From JBKJVQ01 sp046717125 (GTDB taxonomy: Bacteria > Pseudomonadota > Alphaproteobacteria > Rhizobiales > Methyloligellaceae): a stretch of DNA of 7,017 bases. The translations under genes were made by a program, and so were the position numbers. Shown piece by piece: positions 1 through 6,455 of this stretch; position 1 is the first letter of the stretch; every line of letters begins with the position of its first letter. The notes beneath the pieces were generated by a model. It was given only the letters and a program-made list of their open reading frames with translations, was not told the origin of the DNA and did not search any database. The stretch is taken from positions 1-7,017 of the forward strand of contig JBKJVQ010000245.1 of assembly GCA_046717125.1 (NCBI GenBank), written 5' to 3'.

Positions 1-23
1 CCTCTGAATCTGATTTGCGGCAT

Positions 24-43
24 CCGATCAATGCACTGATTGG
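24..43. other. Imperfect dyad downstream of thiE
   Basis: Seven-base arms CCGATCA and TGATTGG flank a six-base centre, with one G-T wobble, and lie about 10 bases past the thiE stop. On the thiE (minus) strand the wobble becomes an A-C mismatch, and no T-run follows, so it is a poor intrinsic terminator for the thi operon. It could equally be an operator for a gene left of the window, or chance. Nothing else is seen in bases 1-52. Confidence 0.2.
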
Positions 44-52
44 GTTCTGTCC

Positions 53-658
53 CTAGTCCGAAGCGGCGGTCAAAGCCAGCCAGTCGCGCACGCGGGCGTC
101 CGGGTCGGCCGCGCAGACGACGTCGCTCACCACCGCGATCGAGTCCGCGCCAGCCGCGAACACCGCGGGCGCACGCTCAAGACTGATGCCGCCAATGGCG
201 ACGAGCGGACAATCGATGCGCGCCCTCCATTCGGCGATCCGCCCGAGTCCTTGCGGGGCGAATGGCATTTTCTTCAGCGTCGTCTCGTAGATGGGTCCAA
301 GCGCGACATAGTCCGGACGGACTGCAAGCGCGACTTCTAGTTCCTCATCGCTGTGCGTGCTGATGCCGATCATCAGGCCCGCTGCGCGGATCATCGCGAG
401 ATCGGCGCCCCGGAGATCGGATTGCCCGAGATGAACGGCGCGGACGCCGAGTTCAATCGACTCGCGCCAATAGTCGTTGACCACGAGGGTCACGTCTTTT
501 TGCGCACAAGCTTCGAGAGATTGCGAAATCTGGGTCCGGACCGAGGCTTCGTCCGTGTCCTTGATGCGCAGTTGGATCATTCGGACGCCGAGATCGGCGA
601 GACGCGCGGCCCAGGCCGCATCGGGCACGATCGGATAGAATCGGGCGAGAACCGTCAC
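53..658 (-). CDS. thiE: Thiamine-phosphate synthase ThiE
   Basis: ThiE condenses hydroxymethylpyrimidine diphosphate with the (carboxy)thiazole phosphate made by ThiG to give thiamine phosphate, in the cytoplasm. The 201-residue product reads as a complete TIM-barrel ThiE, slightly short for the family. Visible motifs, in order: QLRIK (29-33), the ND pair (61-62), HLGQSD (76-81), STH (100-102), the phosphate/diphosphate-binding segment GPIYETTLK (121-129) and IGGI (155-158). The start is a GTG at 658 that shares GTGA with the thiG stop (4-base overlap). The upstream sequence has only a weak Shine-Dalgarno, so expression probably depends on coupling to thiG. It is the last gene of the thiOSGE operon, and its TAG stop is at 53-55. 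The function is secure from the motifs and the neighbours. Confidence 0.96.
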   Translation of the reverse strand: MTVLARFYPIVPDAAWAARLADLGVRMIQLRIKDTDEASVRTQISQSLEACAQKDVTLVVNDYWRESIELGVRAVHLGQSDLRGADLAMIRAAGLMIGISTHSDEELEVALAVRPDYVALGPIYETTLKKMPFAPQGLGRIAEWRARIDCPLVAIGGISLERAPAVFAAGADSIAVVSDVVCAADPDARVRDWLALTAASD

Positions 659-1437
659 GAGACTTCGCGCGAGAAAGGCCTTCCCGCGACGGGGGTCGAA
701 GGCGTGGCCATGTCGGTCGGCTCCATCAGACCCGCCTCCCAGGCGCGGCGGCCCGCGGTGACCGCTTCGGCGAAGGCGCGCGCCATCTCGGGCGGATCGG
801 CCGCCCGCGCGACCGCCGTATTGAGCAGAACGGCGTCATAGCCGAGCTCCATCGCGGCCGCGGCGTGTGACGGCGCGCCGATGCCGGCGTCGATCACGAG
901 CGGAATGTCCGGGAACGACGCGCGCAAGGTCCGCAGGCCGCCGCGATTGGTCAGGCCCTGGCCCGAACCGATCGGCGCGCCCCACGGCATCAGCACGCGG
1001 CAGCCCGCGTCGACGAGCCTGTGCGCGGCGCTCAAATCCTCGGTCGTGTAGGGAAACACGTCGAAGCCATCGTCGGTGAGGACGCGCGCGGCCTCGACAA
1101 GGCCGAACAGGTCCGGCTGGAGCGTGTCGTCGTCGGCGATGACTTCGAGCTTCACCCATTTGGTTTCGAACAGCTCGCGCCCCATCTCGGCGGTGCTCAC
1201 GGCTTCCTTGACCGTGCGGCAGCCGGCGGTATTGGGCAGCACACGGACGTTCATGTCCTTGATAATGTCCCAGAAGCCCTGGCCGGTGCGGGCGCGCGCG
1301 GCCTCTCTCCGGAGCGAGACGGTAACGATCGCCGCGCCCGAAGCCTCGACTGCGCGCCGCAGACTGTGGGGCGAGGGATAGCGCGCCGTGCCGAGAAGCA
1401 GGCGGGACGGGATCTCCTGTCCGTAGAAATTGAGCAT
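655..1437 (-). CDS. thiG: Thiazole synthase ThiG
   Basis: ThiG builds the thiazole phosphate of thiamine from 1-deoxyxylulose 5-phosphate, dehydroglycine (from ThiO) and the sulfur on ThiS thiocarboxylate. The 260-residue protein has the usual family length. Lys96 in the VKLEVI segment (95-100) sits where the family's Schiff-base lysine is found. Other hallmarks are LLGTARY (14-20), LPNTAGC (67-73), the PWGAPIGSGQG phosphate-binding loop (151-161), DAGIG (183-187) and LLNTAVA (204-210). The open frame runs further upstream, to 1731, but that part is thiS and thiO read out of frame. The ATG at 1437 is chosen because it gives the canonical N-terminus, forms TGATG with the thiS stop (1-base overlap) and follows a purine-rich AAGGCGG. 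The 3' end overlaps thiE by 4 bases. Confidence 0.97.
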   Translation of the reverse strand: MLNFYGQEIPSRLLLGTARYPSPHSLRRAVEASGAAIVTVSLRREAARARTGQGFWDIIKDMNVRVLPNTAGCRTVKEAVSTAEMGRELFETKWVKLEVIADDDTLQPDLFGLVEAARVLTDDGFDVFPYTTEDLSAAHRLVDAGCRVLMPWGAPIGSGQGLTNRGGLRTLRASFPDIPLVIDAGIGAPSHAAAAMELGYDAVLLNTAVARAADPPEMARAFAEAVTAGRRAWEAGLMEPTDMATPSTPVAGRPFSREVS

Positions 1438-1634
1438 CAACCGCCTTGCCGGGGAGACACGATCTCGATCTCGTCGCTGTCGGAGAGGCGAGCGTCGTCG
1501 CGTGAGCGCGCGGGCACGAAAGCACCGTTCAACGCGGTCGCGATCTTCGCATCGGCGAAGCCTAGCGCGTCGATGAGTTCGGCGAGCGTCGCCGCCTCCG
1601 TCATTTGCGTCTGGCCATTGACGCTGATCCTCAC
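1437..1634 (-). CDS. thiS: Sulfur carrier protein ThiS
   Basis: A 65-residue ubiquitin-like carrier. Its C-terminal glycine is adenylated by a ThiF/MoeB-type enzyme, thiocarboxylated, and then donates sulfur to ThiG. The sequence begins MRISVNGQ, contains the conserved ALNGAFVPAR stretch (34-43), has the acidic DEIEIVSP strand (54-61), and ends in the obligatory Gly-Gly (64-65). The start is a GTG at 1634 overlapping the thiO stop as GTGA, preceded at a 6-7 base spacing by a near-perfect Shine-Dalgarno inside the thiO 3' end. No thiF lies in the window, so activation must be supplied from elsewhere. Length, C-terminus and position between thiO and thiG leave little doubt. Confidence 0.96.
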   Translation of the reverse strand: MRISVNGQTQMTEAATLAELIDALGFADAKIATALNGAFVPARSRDDARLSDSDEIEIVSPRQGG

Positions 1635-2626
1635 GCGAAAACCTCCTTATGCGCACGGCCGGTCTCGACATGCTCGGCGACCAGCCTCGCCATCGCCGGA
1701 GCAAGCAGGTAGCCGTGGCGATAGAGGCCATTTACATGGAGTGTGCCGCGCTGCGCGACAATGCGCGGGAGATTGTCCGAAAAGGCGGGACGCACGCCCG
1801 CCTCCATCTCGACGATCTCCGCTTCCGCGAAGGCGGGGATCAGCGCGTAGGCGGCGCCGAGCAGATCGAGCGCCGAGCGCACGCTGACGGGGCCCCATTC
1901 CTCGCTCTCGATGCTCGTCGCGCCGATCATGAAGAGGCCATCGCCCCACGGGACGACATAGATCGGAACGCGCGGGTGCAGCAAGCGCACGGCGCGCTTC
2001 AGGGTGATCTCACGCGAACGCAGCACGATCCGTTCGCCGCGTACGCCGCGTAGCTCCGGCAGAGCATCGCGGGCGGCGAGACCGCGGCAATCCACGACCA
2101 GATCGTACCCTTGGGGCGCGGCCGCCTCGCCAAACTGGAACCGCGCGCCATATGCACGGGCTGCATCGATCGCCGCGTCCAGCGCGGGACGCGGCGCGAC
2201 CTGTCCCTCATGTTCGTAGAACAGCGCGGCGGAGAAATTTGCGCCAAGTTCGGGTTCGAGCGTCGCCAGTTCGTCTCGGCCGATGCGCCTGTGTCCTTGA
2301 GTCATACGCGCGAAACGATCGAGTTCGCCGCGGTCCCGCGGCAGGGCGACGACGAGTGTGCCGTTCTGGCGCGTGCCGGGATAGATCGACGACCACGCCG
2401 CGATGCTCTCCGCGCCGAGCTCGCGGATCAGCCTTCCGCCGTCTTCTTCCTCGCAGTAGGGCGCAAGCATCGCGCCGGCGAGACGGCTCGATGCGCCGGT
2501 AAAGGGCGCGACCGACCGCTCGTAGACGCTGACGTCATGGCCGATGCGCGCCAGCGTCAGCGCCTGCCACAGGCCGGTCACGCCCGCACCGCGTATCGCT
2601 ATCTTCTTCGAAGCCACGGAACGCAT
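1631..2626 (-). CDS. thiO: Glycine oxidase ThiO (FAD-dependent)
   Basis: ThiO oxidises glycine to dehydroglycine with FAD and O2, supplying the imine that ThiG builds into the thiazole; it replaces the radical enzyme ThiH in aerobes. From the ATG at 2626 the protein has 331 residues. An N-terminal Rossmann segment carries GAGVTG (13-18) and a strand-end Glu36 for the FAD ribose. A DAO-type C-terminal half shows AGVRP (276-280), where Arg279 is a candidate for binding the glycine carboxylate, and NGLYRHGYLLAP (299-310), typical of ThiO. An in-frame ATG at 2650 would add eight residues, but GAGAG lies 5 bases before the 2626 ATG, the 2650 start has no SD, and a weak promoter overlaps it. It is the first gene of thiOSGE and its stop overlaps thiS by 4 bases. 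Confidence 0.93.
   Translation of the reverse strand: MRSVASKKIAIRGAGVTGLWQALTLARIGHDVSVYERSVAPFTGASSRLAGAMLAPYCEEEDGGRLIRELGAESIAAWSSIYPGTRQNGTLVVALPRDRGELDRFARMTQGHRRIGRDELATLEPELGANFSAALFYEHEGQVAPRPALDAAIDAARAYGARFQFGEAAAPQGYDLVVDCRGLAARDALPELRGVRGERIVLRSREITLKRAVRLLHPRVPIYVVPWGDGLFMIGATSIESEEWGPVSVRSALDLLGAAYALIPAFAEAEIVEMEAGVRPAFSDNLPRIVAQRGTLHVNGLYRHGYLLAPAMARLVAEHVETGRAHKEVFA
1641..1648 (-). promoter_or_regulatory. Strong ribosome binding site for thiS
   Basis: On the minus strand this reads AAGGAGGT, a full anti-SD match, and ends 6 bases before the thiS GTG start. It lies inside the last codons of thiO. It fixes the thiS start and suggests that ThiS is translated more strongly than its upstream neighbour. 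The other thi junctions have weaker sites. Confidence 0.75.
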
Positions 2627-2648
2627 CGCCACTCTCGGAAAGCGGCGC

Positions 2649-2677
2649 ATTCAGTCAGAGCAGCGGCCGAGGGTCAA
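2649..2677 (-). promoter_or_regulatory. Weak candidate promoter for thiOSGE
   Basis: On the minus strand a TTGACC -35-like box (2672-2677) is followed after exactly 17 bases by CTGAAT (2649-2654), which matches the -10 consensus at only three of six positions. If used, transcription would start near 2640, just ahead of the GAGAG site and the ATG at 2626. The remaining divergent intergenic sequence is very GC-rich and shows no better promoter for either direction. Confidence 0.25.
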
Positions 2678-2762
2678 TGCGACTACGGGGCTGGCCCAGG
2701 CCGGAAACACGCGCGGGGGCGTGGGGGTTGGCCATGCAGCGGTCTGCGTTTTGGAGGGCGAC

Positions 2763-3146
2763 ATGGCCATTAACTTCAATCACACGATCGTCGCGGCGCG
2801 CGACAAACAGGCGTCGGCAAGGTTTCTAGCCGAAATTCTGGGTTTGCCGGCTCCGAGGGAATGGGGCCCGTTCCACATGGTCACGGCAGAGAACGACGCC
2901 AATCTCGATTTCCTGGACACGGACGGCGAGATCAACACGCAGCATTATGCGTTTCTCGTCAGCGAGGACGAGTTCGACGCGATCTTCAGCCGCATAAGCG
3001 AGCGCTCGCTCGACTACTGGGCGGACCCTGCGCAGAAGCAGGCTGGCGAGATCAACACGCGCGACGGCGGGCGCGGTTTCTATTTCGAGGATCCCGACGG
3101 ACATCTCCTGGAAATCCTCACCCGGCCTTACGGCAGTGGCGACTGA
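2763..3146 (+). CDS. VOC-superfamily (glyoxalase/bleomycin resistance fold) protein
   Basis: A 127-residue cytoplasmic protein of the vicinal oxygen chelate fold, which covers metal-dependent lyases, dioxygenases and drug-binding proteins. His7 on the first strand, His61 in the QHYAFLVS segment (60-67) and Glu117 in the HLLEIL end (114-119) fit the usual metal ligands; FEDPDGH (108-114) is the family's C-terminal signature. The length equals one VOC domain with two beta-alpha-beta modules. The ATG at 2763 is chosen because GGAGG (2753-2757) lies 5 bases upstream and the first strand begins directly after it. The frame is open further upstream, but that overlaps thiO. It is the only plus-strand gene, divergent from thiO and convergent with ggt, so it is probably transcribed alone. 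The substrate is unknown; the gene neighbours do not suggest one. Confidence 0.9.
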   Translation: MAINFNHTIVAARDKQASARFLAEILGLPAPREWGPFHMVTAENDANLDFLDTDGEINTQHYAFLVSEDEFDAIFSRISERSLDYWADPAQKQAGEINTRDGGRGFYFEDPDGHLLEILTRPYGSGD

Positions 3147-3160
3147 GGGCAGGACGCCCT
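3146..3160. terminator. Short hairpin between convergent genes
   Basis: The arms AGGGC and GCCCT close a five-base loop in the 20-base gap between the VOC and ggt stop codons, and the first arm uses the last base of the VOC stop. Neither strand has a real T-run: ACAATTTAA follows on the plus strand and little follows on the minus strand. It could act as a weak bidirectional terminator, but a 5-bp stem may be chance. Confidence 0.3.
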
Positions 3161-3166
3161 GACAAT

Positions 3167-4909
3167 TTAATCGCCTGCGGCCAAACCCTCGCGGCGTGGA
3201 TCGGCGGCGGCGCTGAGCCCCTCACTGTCGACGACGATCATGCCAAGACCGCTCGTCAGCGGCACGCGTTTGACGTCCTGGCCCATGGCGCTGAGCTGTT
3301 CGGCGAGCCCTTCCGTCCCGTCCGCCGACTCGATCAGCGCGATTTTCTCCAGCGCGCCGAAATTCGGCAGCGAAATGGCGCGTTGCGCGTCGAGCCCCCA
3401 ATCGAGATGCGCGACGATCGATTTCAGAACGTAATCGATGATGACCGGTCCGCCGGGAGAGCCGAGCACGGCCGCGAGCGTACCGTCCTGATTGCGGATG
3501 ATGGTTGGGGACATGGAGCTGCGCGGCCGCTTGCCGCCCTCGGGACGGTTGGCCACCTGCGCCCCGCTCTCATCCACGGGCACGAAGGAAAAATCGGTCA
3601 ACTGATTGTTGAGCAGGAAGCCGTGCACCATGATGCCGGACCCGAACGCGGTCTCGATGCTGGTGGTGAAGGCGACCGCATTGCCCTCGGAATCGACGAT
3701 CGAAATATGGGACGTGCCGCCGCCTTCCTTCGTCCTGTCGCGCCCGTTGCCGGTTCCAGCACCGGGAGGTTTGCCGGCCGGGAACGGGGCGTGCGAACGC
3801 GCGGAATCGATCAATTTGCGGCGTTCGGTCAGATACGAATCGTTCAGCAATCCTGGGACCGGCTGCGGCACGAAATCCGGATCGGCGAGGTACGCATTGC
3901 GGTCGGCGAAGGCGAGCGACTCCGCTTCGAGCACGAGGTGCACGGGTTCCGCTGCAAGGGGCTCTGCGCCGAGTCCGAACGGCTCGACGAGCTTCAGCGC
4001 CTGCGCGACCGCAACACCGCCGGATGAGGGCGGGCCCATGCCGCAGACTTTCCGGAGCTTGTAGTCGACGCAGATGGGCGCGCGCTCCTTCGCCCGGTAG
4101 GAAGCGAAATCGGACGCCGCAAGCGAACCTGGGATGCGCAGATCGTTCTGGACCGCGCCCGCGATATCCTGTGCGATCTCGCCCTCATAGAAGGCGCTCG
4201 GGCCATCCTTTGCGATCCGCTCCAGCGTGTCCGCGAGCGCCGGGTTTTTCAGGATATGCCCGACCCGCCACGGTTTTCCGCTTGCGTCGTAGAAATAGCG
4301 GCGCGCCTCTTCCGTGAAACCGTGATTGCCGGCGAGAAGCGTGCGCAGGCGCGGCGAGACTGCGAAACCGCCTCGCGCAAGATCGATCGCCGGCTGGAAC
4401 AGATCGGCCCAAGGCAGCTTGCCATGCTTTTCATGCGCCAGCTTGAGCAGCGCGATTACGCCCGGTACGCCGACCGAAATACCGCATTTCATCGCGATGG
4501 GCTTCGGCAGGGGGATGCCGGCTTTATCGAGGAACAGGCTTGGGCCGATGGAGGCGGGCGCGGTTTCGCGGCCGTCATAGCTCGCGATCTCGCCCTTCGC
4601 CTTGTCGAAATGCACAAGAAACCCGCCGCCGCCGATCCCGGACGATTGCGGCTCGACCAGATTGAGCACCATCTGCGCCGCGATCGCTGCGTCCGTGGCG
4701 CTGCCGCCCTTGCGAAGAAGGCCGAGCGCGACGTCCGTCGCATGGGCATTGGCCGTGACGACGATCTGGCGTTCCGCGCGGACGAGGGGCTGCGGCGTCA
4801 GTCCGGAGTCTGCTTCGGGCGCAGCGAATTGGGCTTGGGTGGGGGAGGCGAACCATTGTACGAACAGCACGACGAAAATGCCGGACGTCAGCCAAAATCG
4901 GGAAAGCAT
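3167..4909 (-). CDS. ggt: Gamma-glutamyltransferase (glutathione hydrolase), periplasmic
   Basis: GGT cleaves the gamma-glutamyl bond of glutathione and related compounds and passes the glutamyl group to water or an amino acceptor. The 580-residue precursor starts with a signal peptide (hydrophobic core 10-21, likely cut after TQA at 26), so it acts in the periplasm. It matures by self-cleavage before Thr399 in GGGTSH (396-401), which becomes the small-subunit nucleophile. Substrate-pocket residues are visible: Arg114 in YDGRETAP, Asp439 in NNQLTDF, Ser464-Ser465 in RPRSSMSP and the GSPGG oxyanion loop (483-487). The C-terminus ADPRREGLAAGD is typical. The ATG at 4909 is chosen over a GTG at 4963 because it begins the signal peptide directly and sits 2 bases past the upstream stop (TGATCATG). 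It is the last gene of the TRAP-amidase operon. Confidence 0.96.
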   Translation of the reverse strand: MLSRFWLTSGIFVVLFVQWFASPTQAQFAAPEADSGLTPQPLVRAERQIVVTANAHATDVALGLLRKGGSATDAAIAAQMVLNLVEPQSSGIGGGGFLVHFDKAKGEIASYDGRETAPASIGPSLFLDKAGIPLPKPIAMKCGISVGVPGVIALLKLAHEKHGKLPWADLFQPAIDLARGGFAVSPRLRTLLAGNHGFTEEARRYFYDASGKPWRVGHILKNPALADTLERIAKDGPSAFYEGEIAQDIAGAVQNDLRIPGSLAASDFASYRAKERAPICVDYKLRKVCGMGPPSSGGVAVAQALKLVEPFGLGAEPLAAEPVHLVLEAESLAFADRNAYLADPDFVPQPVPGLLNDSYLTERRKLIDSARSHAPFPAGKPPGAGTGNGRDRTKEGGGTSHISIVDSEGNAVAFTTSIETAFGSGIMVHGFLLNNQLTDFSFVPVDESGAQVANRPEGGKRPRSSMSPTIIRNQDGTLAAVLGSPGGPVIIDYVLKSIVAHLDWGLDAQRAISLPNFGALEKIALIESADGTEGLAEQLSAMGQDVKRVPLTSGLGMIVVDSEGLSAAADPRREGLAAGD

Positions 4910-4911
4910 GA

Positions 4912-5103
4912 TCAACCCCGAACGGAGCCATTTCGCCGTAGCATCGAAACCGAAAAATCCCACACCGCCAGAACATATACGACCGTCAGTACAATGATGA
5001 GATCAGGCTGCGCGGTCCAGTAGCCGAGCACGGCGAGGAACGCGCCGAGACCCGCCACGGCAATGACGATCAAGACACGGTCGAGCAGTGTTTCACACGT
5101 CAT
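4912..5103 (-). CDS. Small two-helix membrane protein, unknown function
   Basis: A 63-residue protein that I do not recognise. Two hydrophobic stretches, about residues 9-29 and 36-53, are separated by a short YWTAQPD turn and predict a helical hairpin in the inner membrane; the tail SMLRRNGSVRG is basic and so likely cytoplasmic. The ATG at 5103 overlaps the amidase stop as ATGA, and its stop lies 2 bases before the ggt start, so it is embedded in the operon. The in-frame GTG at 5124 is less likely. AAAGGTG upstream is a moderate SD. Its place before ggt could mean a partner of the exported enzyme or of the TRAP transporter, but it has no Q-subunit-like length (a TRAP small permease has four helices). 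The hydrophobic pattern and junctions support a real gene; the role is open. Confidence 0.75.
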   Translation of the reverse strand: MTCETLLDRVLIVIAVAGLGAFLAVLGYWTAQPDLIIVLTVVYVLAVWDFSVSMLRRNGSVRG

Positions 5104-6455
5104 GATGTCAGCACCTTTGTCCACTCAGACGCCAGCGCATCTTCCAGCCACCGCGCGGTGCGCAGCAACTCACCGTCGCGGTGCATCCGGCCGACAAGCT
5201 GTATGCCGATTGGCGGGTCGTTCGGTCCCGCGACCGGGAGCGTGATCGCGGGCACGCGCAGCCAGGTCCAGGCCGCGCAGAAGACCGGGCTGCCTGTAGA
5301 CGAAAGACCCTCCGGCGCATGACCGGTCACCGCAGGCGTGAGGATCGCATCATAGTCCGACAGCACTTCGTCAAGCGCCGCCGCGAGCATGGGCCGGGCG
5401 GCAACAGCCCGGATATATTCGGTCGCGGAGATGCGGCGGCCCTCCTCGATGCACTCGGACAGGGCTGCGCTGATCGCAGCCGGATCGCGGCTCTGATGCG
5501 GGCCGAGAAATGCGGCGACGCCGGCCATCTGAATGGTGCGTGCGAAACGGACTGCATGGTTGAACGTCTCGGGCAGGACGATTTCATCGCAGGATGGGCC
5601 GAGCATCGCACCGACGCCGGCAATCGCCTTGCGCGTCTCTTCTCCGGCTTCGGGCCACGCCGACGTGCGGATGAAGGCGAAGCGTGGCGCGGCAGGCGGT
5701 TCGGCCGTCGCCGCATTGGACATTCGTGACGCGGTTCCCGGCGACATGGCTGCGTCCGCCGGATCGAACCCCGTGAGTGCATCGGCGAGCAGCGCGACAT
5801 CATCGACCGAGCGAGCGAACAGTCCGATCGTGTCCAGTTCGGGCGATTGCGGCAGGACGCCTGAGCGCGAGATCGATCCATAAGTCGGCTTGAAACCGAC
5901 CACGCCGCAATAGGATGCGGGACGGATAACGGAACCCGCTGTCTGCGTGCCGATACTGGCGGGGACCATGTGGTCCGCGACGGCGGCCGCCGAACCGCTG
6001 GACGAGCCGCCCGGCGTGCGTCCCGGCGCGCGCGGGTTCTTTGTCGGGCCGGGATGGAACAACGCGAATTCCGTTGTCACCGTCTTGCCGACGATGATCG
6101 CGCCCGCGTCGCGCAGCGCCGAAACAATGGCCGCATCGCGCTTCGGCCGATTGCCTGCAAAGAGCGGCGAGCCGTATTCGGTCGGCATGTCCGCAGTGTC
6201 GATCACGTCTTTGATCGCGACCGGCACGCCATGCAGGGAAGGAAGCGCATGACCCTCTTGCCGCCAGCGGTCCGCGCGATGCGCCCGTTCCAGTGCGTAG
6301 TCGGCGTCGAGATAAGCAAAGGCGCGAATTTCGGGGTCGCGCGCGGCGATCCGGTCAAGGCATGCGCGGACAAGTTCCTCCGAAGTGATCGCGCCGTCGC
6401 GGATCGCGCGCGCGGCTTCGGCCGCGCCTATGGCTGCCAGCGCCTCACCGCCCAT
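5100..6455 (-). CDS. Amidase-signature family hydrolase
   Basis: A 451-residue cytoplasmic enzyme of the amidase signature family, which hydrolyses carboxamides through a Ser-cisSer-Lys triad. Lys82 lies in VAIKDVIDT (79-87), the cis-Ser is Ser151 in the Gly/Ser loop PGGSSSGSAA (148-157), and the nucleophile is Ser175 in TQTAGSVIRPA (170-180). The 69- and 24-residue spacings match the family. FKPTYG (188-193) follows as usual. GatA of the tRNA amidotransferase is less likely because gatB and gatC are absent and the nucleophile loop differs. The ATG at 6455 has AGAGGT 5 bases upstream and gives a normal N-terminal helix; the open frame upstream starts only with TTG. It overlaps the TRAP gene by 11 bases and the small membrane gene by 4. 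The substrate is not evident. Confidence 0.93.
   Translation of the reverse strand: MGGEALAAIGAAEAARAIRDGAITSEELVRACLDRIAARDPEIRAFAYLDADYALERAHRADRWRQEGHALPSLHGVPVAIKDVIDTADMPTEYGSPLFAGNRPKRDAAIVSALRDAGAIIVGKTVTTEFALFHPGPTKNPRAPGRTPGGSSSGSAAAVADHMVPASIGTQTAGSVIRPASYCGVVGFKPTYGSISRSGVLPQSPELDTIGLFARSVDDVALLADALTGFDPADAAMSPGTASRMSNAATAEPPAAPRFAFIRTSAWPEAGEETRKAIAGVGAMLGPSCDEIVLPETFNHAVRFARTIQMAGVAAFLGPHQSRDPAAISAALSECIEEGRRISATEYIRAVAARPMLAAALDEVLSDYDAILTPAVTGHAPEGLSSTGSPVFCAAWTWLRVPAITLPVAGPNDPPIGIQLVGRMHRDGELLRTARWLEDALASEWTKVLTS

Noticed and set aside
353..841. Plus-strand open frame opposite thiE and the end of thiG
   Set aside because: The translation is low-complexity and charged, and it lies wholly antisense to thiE/thiG, which have clear family motifs.
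2688..2702. Palindrome-like GGGCTGGCCCAGGCC as an operator
   Set aside because: Only CTGG-C-CCAG is symmetrical, the flanks do not pair, and such short GC palindromes are expected by chance here.
2627..2762. TPP riboswitch upstream of thiO
   Set aside because: I read the minus strand for the conserved CTGAGA and CCTGAT/GCGTAGGGA boxes and found neither. The short CTGACTGA near thiO is not in a matching context.
2544..2762. N-terminal extension of the VOC gene back to 2544
   Set aside because: The extension is antisense to thiO and Arg-rich. The ATG at 2763 has GGAGG at ideal spacing and starts the first VOC strand.
2861..4027. 388-codon open frame on the plus strand opposite ggt and through the VOC gene
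   Set aside because: It overlaps two well-supported genes, its translation is Arg/His/Gly-rich with no fold motif, and it has no ribosome site. It is a typical shadow frame in GC-rich DNA.
4910..4963. GTG start at 4963 extending GGT by 18 residues
   Set aside because: It would put a non-hydrophobic extension ahead of the signal peptide and overlap the small membrane gene. The ATG at 4909 begins a normal signal peptide 2 bases after that gene's stop.
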